The notes under the pieces are model-generated. The model was given only the letters and a program-made list of their open reading frames with translations, did not search any database and was not told the origin of the DNA. Below are positions 1-7,110 of a DNA stretch of 11,032 nucleotides, one piece after another (within the stretch, counting starts at the first letter, position 1; each line of letters opens with the position of its first letter). The stretch spans positions 190,001 through 201,032 of the forward strand of contig JBBHKE010001405.1 of assembly GCA_037447655.1 (NCBI GenBank), read 5' to 3'. The stretch is from Zygnema cylindricum. Lineage: Eukaryota > Streptophyta > Zygnematophyceae > Zygnematales > Zygnemataceae. Made by a program: the position numbers and the translations under genes.

Positions 1-1
1 A

Positions 2-885
2 GGAATCAAATTCACAAGAAAAGCAGATCCATTTTCAACGCAGGAGACAAAAAAAGAAGAGGTGGTGGACAAAGCAACGGAGAGGAGACGACCTCACCAA
101 TAGCAACTCATTATGTATTTATGTCACCTATTTCGAGGAACGAGGAGAATGATACTGATACCTTGGAATTCCACAATATGGCGGCAAAGCACTTCATCCT
201 ACGCCATCTTACTCAAGGAATTCCATGTCTTTATTTGCTGGTAGAAAGTGCATCCAATTTGTGGATGGCTCTCATAGAGATAAACCGAAGTGGTACGATT
301 CAGCAACAACAGTTGGTTGATCAAAAAGTTAAAGAATATGTATACAAATGGGAGAAAATATTGGATTTTTGCAATGAGCTTGCTACACTCTTCATTGAGC
401 TAGAGAGTGCGGGGAAAGATTTTAGTGAAAAAGAAAAGGTTAACTGTTTACTGATAAAGTTAACCGATGAGTTCAAGAACATGGTCAACCGTGTGGAAGA
501 CTTGCCGGACTCAAGGTGAATATGGAACTCAGTGGTAGGGATGATTCTCATTCGAGAGAATACGATAGATAGTCAAAGGGGAGGAAAGAGTAGGCAAGCC
601 TTGCCAGCTACAACCGATTGGATGAACAAGGATTTTGGGAAACTGGTCGAAAACTATGGGGGAAAGGAGCAGAAAAATCAGACCGACAAGTGTGGACCAA
701 GGGCTCCCAAAGATTTATGTCAATTTTGTAAGAAACCGGGGCACTATATGGCAGTGTGCACTAAGCTTAGCGAGCTTCGATTAACGGAGGGGCAGACCGG
801 TGGAACTTCGAGAGGAAAGAAAAAGGCCCTTGTGACAAACGTACATGAGGCGGAATCCGTGGACGATGACGATGAGCTCATATAG
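2..885 (+). pseudogene. gag: copia gag relic (nucleocapsid with CCHC zinc knuckle)
   Basis: Gag forms the particle that packages element RNA. From 121 the frame reads a helical region resembling the UBN2/copia gag family (ASNLWMALIEI, then FIELESAGKDFSEKEKVNCL, like the usual kinetic pattern of a short linker before 'EEDKVxxLL'). The knuckle is C-x2-C-x4-H-x4-C with Cys codons at 718, 727 and 757 and His at 742, so all four zinc ligands survive. A TGA at 517-519 splits the gene in the same frame, and a TAG at 883-885 ends this part. Bases 2-109 are open in another frame (starting GIKFTRKADPF) and may be the N-terminal part of gag displaced by a frameshift; that part is uncertain. The ATG at 121 is unlikely to be the original start. 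Confidence 0.8.
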
Positions 886-1255
886 GATGAGGAGTTGGAG
901 AATAAAAACGACGTTGAAATTCCACGACGGCATAAATGTGCTTACGGTGGATTGAAAGGTGAAGCAAGTTGGATTATAGATTCACGTGCCTCCATGCACA
1001 TATGTAAGGATAAGCACCCGTTCACTAAGATAAAAAAGATTCCCACCGTAGAGATAGAGTACGAGATGGGAGAATAGTCACTACTACTCTTGTAGGATTG
1101 ATAGATCTAAAAGTATAAGTAGAAGGAAAGACATCTATAATAACATTTTTCGATGTATTGTTTATTCCGGAGCTGAACAAAAACCTCATCTCTACATCTG
1201 TATTAGATGATAAGGGTTTTTTTCCTCGCACTAGGGAGAAGTCTTTACTGCTAGT
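886..1255 (+). pseudogene. copia aspartic protease relic
   Basis: The protease releases gag and pol products from the polyprotein. The active-site segment WIIDSRASMHI is encoded at 970-1002. The family motif is D-[ST]-G-A; here the glycine is arginine (CGT at 985-987), which should block activity. The frame stops at 1075-1077. The protease C-terminal half resumes in another frame at 1119-1200 (VEGKTSIITFFDVLFIPELN, then KNLIS), matching the usual 'DVLYVPxLxxNLIS' copia segment. A TAA lies at 1116-1118 in that second frame. Another frameshift between about 1190 and 1255 leads into the next domain. Confidence 0.82.
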
Positions 1256-1606
1256 TTTGAGGAAAAGGTTTATTTCATTGCTAAGAAAGGAAGCTAAAAG
1301 ATGTTTAGGCTGATTTGAAGTAATGAAACAAAAAAGCTTTATTATGCAGGTGTTGATGATATTATGATACGGCATAAGAGGCTAGGGCATGTGAATCTAG
1401 ACAAGTTAAGAGAGATGAAAAAGATGGGAGTGGTGGAAGGGATTAAGTTCAATGAGTGTGATAATAAAAGTGATTGTAGTGGATGTGCTCAAGGTAAAAC
1501 ACACAGATTACCCTTTCCTAAAACAACCACCAATAAGGGAGAAAAAATTCTAGATCTATTGCACACAGATATTTGGGGACCGGCTAAAGCGCCCTCATCG
1601 GGGAAA
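1256..1606 (+). pseudogene. copia GAG-pre-integrase domain relic (HHCC zinc region)
   Basis: This is the zinc-binding module in front of the integrase core. The frame reads FEEKVYFIAKKGS from 1256, then stops at 1295-1297 and 1316-1318, then continues with HKRLGHVNLDKL and, about 30 residues on, CSGCAQGK. The two histidines and two cysteines match the family pattern H-x3to5-H...C-x2-C-x-x-GK. The Trp usually preceding the first His is replaced (IRHKRLGH). The domain runs straight into the integrase core (DLLHTDIWGP, 1544-1573), which contains the first catalytic Asp. Confidence 0.85.
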
Positions 1607-2690
1607 AGAGATTTATGATGACTATCATTGATGATTCGTCTCGGTCTTCGTGAGTGTATTTTTTTTAAAAACAAGTCTGAAGCTCATGATTGTTTTAGAC
1701 AATATAAAGCATGGAGCGAAAAACTCCATGAAACTCCAATCAAGAGAATAAGGAGTGACAATGGTGGAGGGTATACTTCTAATCAGTTTCAGGATTTTTT
1801 GAGGGAAGATGGGGTCCAACACCAAAAGACAGTTCCAGAAAACAGGGAACAGAATGGGGTAGCTCAAAGATTAAATACAACACTAAGTGATACTGCTAGA
1901 AGTATGATGTCAGATAAGAAGATAGGAAAAAGGTTCTGGGCAGAAGTAATGAACTGTGCTAATTACCTCAAAAATAGAGTTCTTACTTCAGCTATAAAAG
2001 ATCAAACACCTTATGAGAGATGGACAGGCCGAAAACCAAACATATCTCACTTAAAGGTTTTTGGCAGTGAAGTATTCAGTCTAGATACATATCGGTCTAA
2101 TTGGAAGCTAGATCCTAAAGGAAAACCGGGATACTTATTAGGATATGATGAGGATGTTAAAGGATATAGAGTTTATGATCTAAAAAGGGAAGATATAATC
2201 TTAATAAAGCATCTAGTAGTTAGGGATGAAAGAAAGTTTGTGGATCCCTTCAAATATACAAAGTCAGTAAAAATCAGATTTGAGTCAGAAAATTCCCATG
2301 ACTTTGAGCTCCCTAACTATCCGGGTTTTAGAGACGATGACATTCTTGCAGATACAAATCAGACCGAAAAGGACTCGGCTGTGGAAACTCCAGTAACAAC
2401 TCTACCCGAAGCGGAAGACGTGGTGGAAATTGATTCGGAATCAAGGGATAGGGGAGAAGCTGAGTTTGTTCGAAAGAATCCACGAGAACCATCTATTCCG
2501 GCCTCAAATTTTGAGGGGGGGAGGAGAAGTAGCAAAAGACTGCAAGAAAAACAGGTTCATAACAAGGTAACTAAACTATCTCATCAAGATGAACCTCAAA
2601 CTTATGGAGAGGCGATGACTTGTCCAGAAAAAAACCGGTGGAAGACAACCATCAATGAGGAGATGGCCTCAATTATGGCAGCCGATACTT
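1544..2690 (+). pseudogene. copia integrase relic, Glu to Gln in the catalytic triad
   Basis: Integrase inserts the DNA copy into the host genome through a D,D35E triad. The first Asp is in HTDIWGP and the second in IRSDNGGGY (GAC at 1757-1759). Exactly 35 residues later, where the catalytic Glu of NGVAER is expected, the sequence reads NGVAQR (CAA at 1865-1867), so the active site is lost. A short stretch from about 1604 to the T8 run at 1659-1666 reads the expected residues (MTIIDDSSRS) in a different frame, flanked by compensating indels. Downstream are the conserved C-terminal pieces WTGRKPNISHLKVFGSEVF and GKPGYLLGYDEDVKGYRVYD, then a polar linker rich in Glu, Ser and Thr up to about 2600. 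Confidence 0.92.
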
Positions 2691-3640
2691 GGGAGCTGGT
2701 GGATTGTCCACCTAACCGAAAACCAATCGGTTGTAAGTGGGTTTTCAAATTAAAACTGAACCCAGATAACACAATCGAGCGCTACAAGGCTTGATTAGTG
2801 GCAAAGGGATTTACACAAAAAGAGGGAATTGACTACGAGAAAACCTTTGTCCCCCTGGTCAGATTTCCCTCTGCCCACATACTTCTCAGTCTGTCAATAG
2901 CGGAAGACATAGAAGTGCACCAGATGGACATCAAGAAAGCCTTTTTGCATGGAGAATTGGAAGAGGAGATCTTCATGCGACAACCCGAAGGGTTTGTGGA
3001 GGAAGGAGAGGAGAGTAAGGTATGCCGATTGATTAAATCTCTTTATGGTTTGAAACAGGCGCCTCGACAGTGGAATAAGAAGCTTGATGAGTTTCTTACC
3101 GGTCTGGGATATATCTGTATTAGCTCTGATCACTTAATCTATGTTTTTGAAGATGTGGAAGGTTTTATATTTATTGCAATTTAACTTGATGATTTGCTTG
3201 TTTTAAGTAAATCATTGGAAAAAATTAATTAACTGAAAACAGATCTTAAAATGAGATTTGAAATGAAGGATATTGGGGAAGCAAAATAAATTTTGGTAAT
3301 TGAAGCAGAAAGAGACCGAAAAAGAAAGATTATAAGATTGAATAAAAAAAAAGCAATAGGGAACATGCTTGAAAAATTTCAGATGGATAAAACTAATAGT
3401 TGAACAACTCCAATGGAGTTGAAGAAGGGAAGTGAGGGAAGTGAGGAACAAAGAGTCATAGTCTTAGACGAGGAATTATCTCCTGAAGAACATAAGTTCA
3501 TACAGACTATTCTTTACAAGCAAGTAGTGGGAAGTCTTATCTATTTTATGAATTTTACCCGGCCGGGTTTAGTTGCAACAGTAGGAGTGCTAAGTAGAAG
3601 TCTAAATGCTCCCTGTAAAAAGGAATTGGGAGGCAGATAA
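2691..3640 (+). pseudogene. copia reverse transcriptase relic, YVDD destroyed
   Basis: Reverse transcriptase copies element RNA into DNA. The domain (RVT_2 type) starts at TWELVDCPPNRKPIGCKWVF. CGA to TGA at 2792-2794 breaks the family motif ERYKARLVAKGF. QMDIKKAFLHGELEEEIFM (about 2921-2977) keeps the first catalytic Asp, and SLYGLKQAPRQWNKKL is intact. The catalytic YVDD box is stop-L-D-D: TAA at 3182-3184 replaces Tyr and Leu replaces Val. Further in-frame stops lie at 3230, 3287 and 3401, yet the reading frame itself is kept to 3640. The last part (VVGSLIYFMNFTRPGLVATVG) is the usual connection to RNase H. Confidence 0.93.
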
Positions 3641-4148
3641 GAGAGTCCTTAGATATTTGATAGGAATTAGGGATCTATGGTTGCATTTGGGTTGGGAGAA
3701 TATTGACATCACTACTTGGAGTGATGCTAGTTATGGTGATGCTCTGATGAGGAGATGTACTTCTAGATATATATTATATGTGGGTGATATGGCTTGCTGT
3801 TGGAGTAGCAAACAGCAAAAAGTTATTGCTCAGTCCACCATAGAGGTTGAGTATATGGCCTCTTGCTCTGCTGTAAAAGAATCTATGTGGGTTAAGTCTT
3901 TGCTTGGTGAGCTTGGTCACCTTAATAGTGGTGTGCAAATTTTTTTTTGTAATAATCAGGTAGCAATTGCTATTTCTGCCAATCCTAAACATCATTTTAA
4001 AGCCAAACACATGGACATCAGACTCAGCTTTGTTAGAGAGAAAGTAGAAAACAAAATAATCAGTTTAGAGTACCGACAAGATAGGAAGATGGTTGCAGAT
4101 ATGATGACCAAACCTGTACCCTTCCTTAAGCTAATTTTCTGTAGATAG
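3606..4148 (+). pseudogene. copia RNase H relic, one catalytic Asp to Asn
   Basis: RNase H removes the RNA strand during reverse transcription. This 180-codon open frame is shifted relative to the reverse transcriptase frame; the join lies between 3605 and 3640. WSDASYGD (residues 38-45) holds the first acidic residue, QSTIEVEYMA (76-85) the Glu, and VADMMTKP the last Asp. The expected C-D-N-Q is C-N-N-Q (AAT at 3951-3953), so the third acidic residue is lost. Other family landmarks are RRCTSRYILYVG, SSKQQ and KHMDIRLSFVRE. It ends at a TAG 28 bases before the polypurine tract. The apparent ATG at 3606 is not a real start. Confidence 0.92.
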
Positions 4149-4176
4149 AAGTGTGGTCTAAAATTAAAGATTGACT

Positions 4177-4190
4177 GGAAAATATGGGGA
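4177..4190 (+). promoter_or_regulatory. Polypurine tract of the copia element
   Basis: GGAAAATATGGGGA lies directly before TTGTAGAAAT and 28 bases after the RNase H stop. That is where the primer for plus-strand DNA synthesis is expected in a copia element. One T interrupts the purine run. Confidence 0.7.
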
Positions 4191-4191
4191 T

Positions 4192-4360
4192 TGTAGAAAT
4201 TGATGGTTCCTTTTTTAAGTATTTTCTAGGTTTAAATTAAAATATAGAAAGAAGCCTGGGCAGTCTATCTCTAACTTATCTCTCCTTCACTTGTCGCATT
4301 CACCACGAAGTTGGAGTGGAGGCAGGAGCCATGGCTACCTTGGCTATCTAGAGGTTTACG
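4192..4360 (+). repeat. Start of copia 3' LTR, degraded
   Basis: The stretch begins TGTAGAAA right after the polypurine tract and is repeated at 10768-10934. Shared landmarks, in order, are TATTTTCTAGGT, GCAGTCTATCTCTAACTT, CTTGTCGCA, AGCCATGGCTACCTT and GAGGTTTACG. By eye about three quarters of positions agree, with a few small indels. Similarity stops abruptly after GAGGTTTACG, about 30 bases before the 37-bp hairpin. The pyrimidine-rich stretch at 4268-4300 resembles a transcription initiation and leader region, but no clear TATA box was found. Confidence 0.82.
4331..4351 (+). other. Mini-ORF MATLAI inside the LTR
   Basis: GCCATGG gives a favourable initiation context. The codons read Met-Ala-Thr-Leu-Ala-Ile-stop. 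The matching LTR at 10905 begins with the same six residues, with one synonymous change (TTG to TTA). It could be an upstream ORF in the element leader or plain sequence conservation. Confidence 0.4.
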
Positions 4361-4389
4361 CGAAATAGATTAGCTTTTTAACCGATAAG

Positions 4390-4426
4390 TGTTGTTCTTT
4401 GGTCTATTTTAGACCAAAGAACAACA
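4390..4426. repeat. Perfect 37-bp hairpin (17-bp arms, 3-nt loop)
   Basis: TGTTGTTCTTTGGTCTA at 4390-4406 is followed by TTT and then its exact reverse complement at 4410-4426. The flanking bases do not pair. The arms start TGTTGTT, as do the ends of the inverted-repeat structure at 5448 and 6451. It lies just beyond the conserved part of the copia LTR. It could be a miniature foldback insertion or a transcript hairpin; no target-site duplication was seen. Confidence 0.85.
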
Positions 4427-4738
4427 GGTTATGGGCCCACACCCCATCTATCATATGTTAGGTTAAGTCGAGATAGGTTTGTGTCACACGCATTGTAGCG
4501 TGTTAATTTTGTTCTTGCTGGTTGTATTGCAGTAATGGTGTTTGTGTACCCATGAGATCGGCCTTATCATAGTGTTGGTATGTGCCGAGTTTAATCTTGC
4601 ATCGCCCCAAGGGTTAATTTAGTGACAGTGCCGAAATGTCTACCCTCAATGAAAATGATTTATTTTGAGAAAGGATATTTTATTTTTGGAAAATACATGT
4701 TTATTTTTGATGAAGCATTTCGAAATGTGGAAATTCGA
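4427..4738. other. Noncoding stretch after the copia LTR
   Basis: No credible gene is seen on either strand. It may include the remainder of the LTR. A small inverted repeat, ACACGC at 4486-4491 and GCGTGT at 4498-4503, is followed by TTAATTTT. From about 4660 the + strand becomes rich in A, G and T and leads into the tandem repeat. Confidence 0.5.
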
Positions 4739-4925
4739 TATTTGGTGTAAAAGACAGGAAAGTGGAGTTTTACCATTTGGTGGAGAAATGTGGAATATGA
4801 TGTTTTGACATTTGGTGGAGATTTGACATTTAGTGGAGAGATGCGGAAGGTGGAGTTTCAACGTTTGGGGGAGAGAGATCCGAAAGGTGGAGTTGTGGCA
4901 TTTGGTGAAAGATCCGAATTTGTGG
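4739..4925 (+). repeat. Degenerate tandem repeat, 35-bp unit with one 18-bp half unit
   Basis: A core like CATTTGGTGGAGA recurs with starts near 4739, 4774, 4809, 4827, 4862 and 4899, so spacings are 35, 35, 18, 35 and 37. Most units also contain a second piece like GGAAGGTGGAGTTT. Only the + strand is purine-rich. The 18-base step suggests that the 35-bp unit itself arose from a half-length unit. Confidence 0.75.
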
Positions 4926-5436
4926 ATCTATGATTATGAGATGTTATGAGATTTTATTTTTCCGTTGATTATGGTAGTTAGAGGAAAATGTGGTAAATTT
5001 GTTGGAATTTTGTTTATTTTTGGTAGAATTGATTTTGGGAAAACAGTTTATTATTTATGTATTTTTAATGGCAAATTTTCGGATTTAATTATTAAATGAA
5101 AAATTATATTTGATATAGTTGAAGTAAGAATTTTTGAGTTGGGTTATATTATTAGTGTAATCCTTTAGTTTTAATTTTAGTTGACTTGAGATAGAATTGT
5201 GGGAAGTAGATTCACATTTAGATATTGGTGAGAAAAAGAAAAATTGTTGTAATTGAAAAATGAAAAATATATTATGTATTATGAAATCTGGATGGTATAT
5301 GGAGGCAGCGGAAGCGTTGGTGGAACAAGTGGAAAATTCTGTCGGAGGCATTTGGGCGGATTCAGATGGAGGAGACAGCAGCTGATGGCATGTGTGACAA
5401 CTGGTGACGTGGCTCCATGGATTTACGAAACTAAAT
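4926..5436. other. AT-rich noncoding stretch
   Basis: No credible gene. Bases 4930-5260 are strongly AT-rich. At 5290-5436 the composition becomes more balanced and a frame reads residues ending in NLRGSV across 5437-5450. Many plant LTR elements have a similar chance reading where the polypurine tract meets the LTR. This could be the 3' end of an internal region of another LTR element, but no known domain is visible. Confidence 0.4.
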
Positions 5437-5447
5437 CTTCGGGGGAG
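5437..5447 (+). promoter_or_regulatory. Polypurine-tract-like sequence before the left inverted arm
   Basis: CTTCGGGGGAG immediately precedes TGTTGTTTTGG. This arrangement (G-rich tract, then TG) is typical of the junction between internal region and 3' LTR. It suggests that the arm starting at 5448 may be the beginning of an LTR. No matching tract flanks the other arm. Confidence 0.4.
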
Positions 5448-5629
5448 TGTTGTTTTGGAAGATTCAGTTTCGTACTTGTGTGCGCGTGATTGCGTGCGTA
5501 AGTATTTACCGAAATTAATGTGGTGGCACGAATGCATTTTCGGGTTAAGGGAGAAGTGAAATTAATTGAAGTTCGAAGTACGGAAGTACGAATTGAGTGA
5601 CGTGAACAAACATATGTAAAAGTACGGTT
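5448..5629 (+). repeat. Left arm of the inverted repeat
   Basis: It pairs with 6270-6451. All four differences fall at C positions of CpG sites in the other arm: two are TG here and two are AG here. That pattern suggests decay of methylated cytosines in this arm, at least for the TG cases. Confidence 0.9.
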
Positions 5630-6269
5630 TACACTTGTCTGCAAATACGACACATAAAGACACATAAATTAAATTGTCGAAACCCTAAATGATCACGTAA
5701 ATATAACTATTTTAATCAACACTAAATCATTAGTTTGCATAAAACAAAATATTGATGTTTCAAATATTTACACCGACGCGTCCGCAAAATACGCGTCATA
5801 AGCGACAACTCGCTTAGTCACTTGTAGATAAATCCACGTAGTGAACCGACATCGCATATGTACGGTCCACAAGATAATGCGTCATAAAAAACAATGTGAT
5901 CTCTTAAAAATATCGGCAGACGCCATTCGCCCTCCACGTGTACCATGACCAACTTGCCGAAATCAATTCGTACGATCTAAATCCTGTCCGTACCGAAATC
6001 ACATACTTCGTCATAAATGCGCCTTGTCGCATTTAAGGTACACGTCATTTTCGATAGATGTATGTCGTAAAAAAAGTACACCTAATAGTACTCCTGTCCA
6101 ATATAGATTCTATGTACCATTGCGTACTTTCCATAAATCTCGCGCGCCAAATTTAAAGTACCCCTGTCAAATACGATTCGTACGTGCGACGTACAATTTT
6201 ACGATTTTACATACTTCGAATATCATACATCGGATCGCTTCGCGATCCGCCGTCCATTTCACTTACGCG
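5630..6269. other. Interior of the inverted-repeat structure, no gene
   Basis: There is no coding signal. The 143-codon open frame at 6024-6455 runs across the right arm and looks like chance. The stretch is unusually rich in CpG and GTAC words. CGTCATAA recurs at 5794, 5880 and 6009, and a CCTGTC-containing word at 5982, 6092 and 6162. AAATGCG and CGCATTT form a small stem near 6014-6034. CACGTG (G-box) lies at 5935-5940. None of these establishes a function. Confidence 0.5.
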
Positions 6270-6451
6270 AACCGTACTTTTACATATGTTTGTTCGCGTC
6301 ACTCAATTCGTACTTCCGTACGTCGAACTTCAATTAATTTCACTTCTCCCTTAACCCGAAAATGCATTCGTGCCACCACATTAATTTCGGTAAATACGTA
6401 CGCACGCAATCACGCGCACGCAAGTACGAAACTGAATCTTCCAAAACAACA
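6270..6451 (-). repeat. Right arm of the inverted repeat
   Basis: It is the reverse complement of 5448-5629 and ends with CCAAAACAACA. It keeps CpG at the four sites where the left arm differs. Confidence 0.9.
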
Positions 6452-6458
6452 ATAAGTA

Positions 6459-6529
6459 GTTTATTTACTTAAATAATGGATGTCGGAACCAGGATTTGAT
6501 CCTGGTACCTGCGGATTCATAGGTAGCCG
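6459..6529. repeat. tRNA-like / B-box-like module, copy 1
   Basis: The order GTTTATTTA, ATG.., CAGGATTTGATCC, TGTACCT or GGTACCT, and AGCCG is shared with 10951-11032. On the - strand the core at 6481-6506 reads CCAGG, a 7-nt loop ATCAAAT, CCTGG, then TTCCGACA. This resembles a tRNA T-arm and 3' acceptor strand, and GGATCAAATCC is one base from an RNA polymerase III B box. The upstream - strand has only a weak A-box-like word and no matching 5' acceptor strand, so it is not a functional tRNA gene. ACCAGGATttgATCCTGGT at 6488-6506 is also a perfect 8-bp hairpin. Confidence 0.55.
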
Positions 6530-7110
6530 ACAACCAGTAGTCTTCACCGTTAAATCTAAGACTAATGGTAAGTAGTATATGGTTTGATATTTATTTAAAT
6601 ATTAATACGTAGGATAATTCATTTACATGCAAATGTTTACGGGATACATAGATCTAGTCATGTAAAAGTACGGATTAGAGTTTAGATAGATAACGAGTAC
6701 CGCGCATTTGTTTTTTTAACGAAAAAAATACCACGCAAGTATTTATGACGGCTACGATTAAAATATGCATTCAATCGGACGGCCAAGAAGAAAGCCGAGA
6801 TCACGGAAGAGATTCTCGCCGGTTTGTGGTCATCGCCACATCGGATGACACGTGGCAAAATTACGTTGGATCGCGGCATCCCCGTGGATTACGCGACCGA
6901 ACCCGGATATGACATGTGTCGACTCTTATGCCATGTCATACAGTTTCCGTACAGAAAGTATACCGGCAACTGTACTCTTATGTACGGAAGTTTAATATGA
7001 TCAGTTGTGTACATCAGTAGATAAAGTTTGTGAGAGAGATACGACTTAGAAAAATTGGTAAATAGGACCCTCTCTCGTAGAGAGCTTCTATACAAATGGT
7101 CAACTTTCAC
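6530..7110. other. Noncoding, no gene recognised
   Basis: No domain is seen in any frame. Visible items are CATGTAAAAGTACGG at 6659-6673, which resembles the inner end of the inverted-repeat arms, a G-box CACGTG at 6849-6854, and an inverted repeat TATGACATG (6908-6916) with CATGTCATA (6932-6940). A CpG-rich patch spans about 6770-6910. Confidence 0.45.

Larger units (their letters stand above)
1..4360 (+). mobile_element. Degenerate Ty1/copia LTR retrotransposon, 3' part
   Basis: The + strand carries the copia domain order gag, protease, integrase, reverse transcriptase, RNase H, then a polypurine tract and the start of an LTR. Integrase lying before reverse transcriptase is diagnostic of Ty1/copia rather than Ty3/gypsy. 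The 5' LTR, primer-binding site and beginning of gag lie left of the window. The element is a pseudogene: in-frame stops at 517, 883, 1116, 1295, 1316, 2792, 3182, 3230, 3287 and 3401, plus frameshifts near 1060-1080, 1190-1255, 1604-1666 and 3605-3640. The end at 4360 is only the limit of similarity to the LTR copy at 10768; the true LTR end is not recognised. Lineage within copia was not resolved. Confidence 0.93.
5448..6451. mobile_element. 1,004-bp structure with 182-bp terminal inverted repeats
   Basis: The left arm 5448-5629 is the reverse complement of 6270-6451 with four mismatches and no gaps, about 98% identity. Ends are TGTTGTTTTGG and CCAAAACAACA. The 640-bp interior encodes nothing recognisable. 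Flanks GGGAG and ATAAG do not match, so no target-site duplication is seen. It may be a foldback or long-TIR DNA transposon, or two LTR starts brought together head to head; the G-rich tract before the left arm favours the latter. A transcript across it would form a long hairpin. Confidence 0.8.

Noticed and set aside
1025-1375. 116-codon - strand open frame
   Set aside because: Antisense to the protease and pre-integrase relic, with no motif of its own.
4739-4925. CRISPR-like array
   Set aside because: Units are contiguous and degenerate, with no unique spacers, and the context is a eukaryotic transposon.
5085-5537. 150-codon open frame on the - strand
   Set aside because: Low-complexity residues from AT-rich DNA, crossing the left-arm boundary.
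5448-6451. Classical Mutator-like element
   Set aside because: Long TIRs fit, but there is no 8-11 bp target duplication and the ends do not look like known Mutator termini.
6024-6455. 143-codon open frame on the + strand
   Set aside because: It runs from the noncoding interior through the right inverted arm; the same arm read from the left copy gives the same peptide, so it is explained by the repeat.
6481-6560. Functional tRNA gene on the - strand
   Set aside because: Only the T-arm-like part is good; there is no matching 5' acceptor strand and no convincing anticodon arm.
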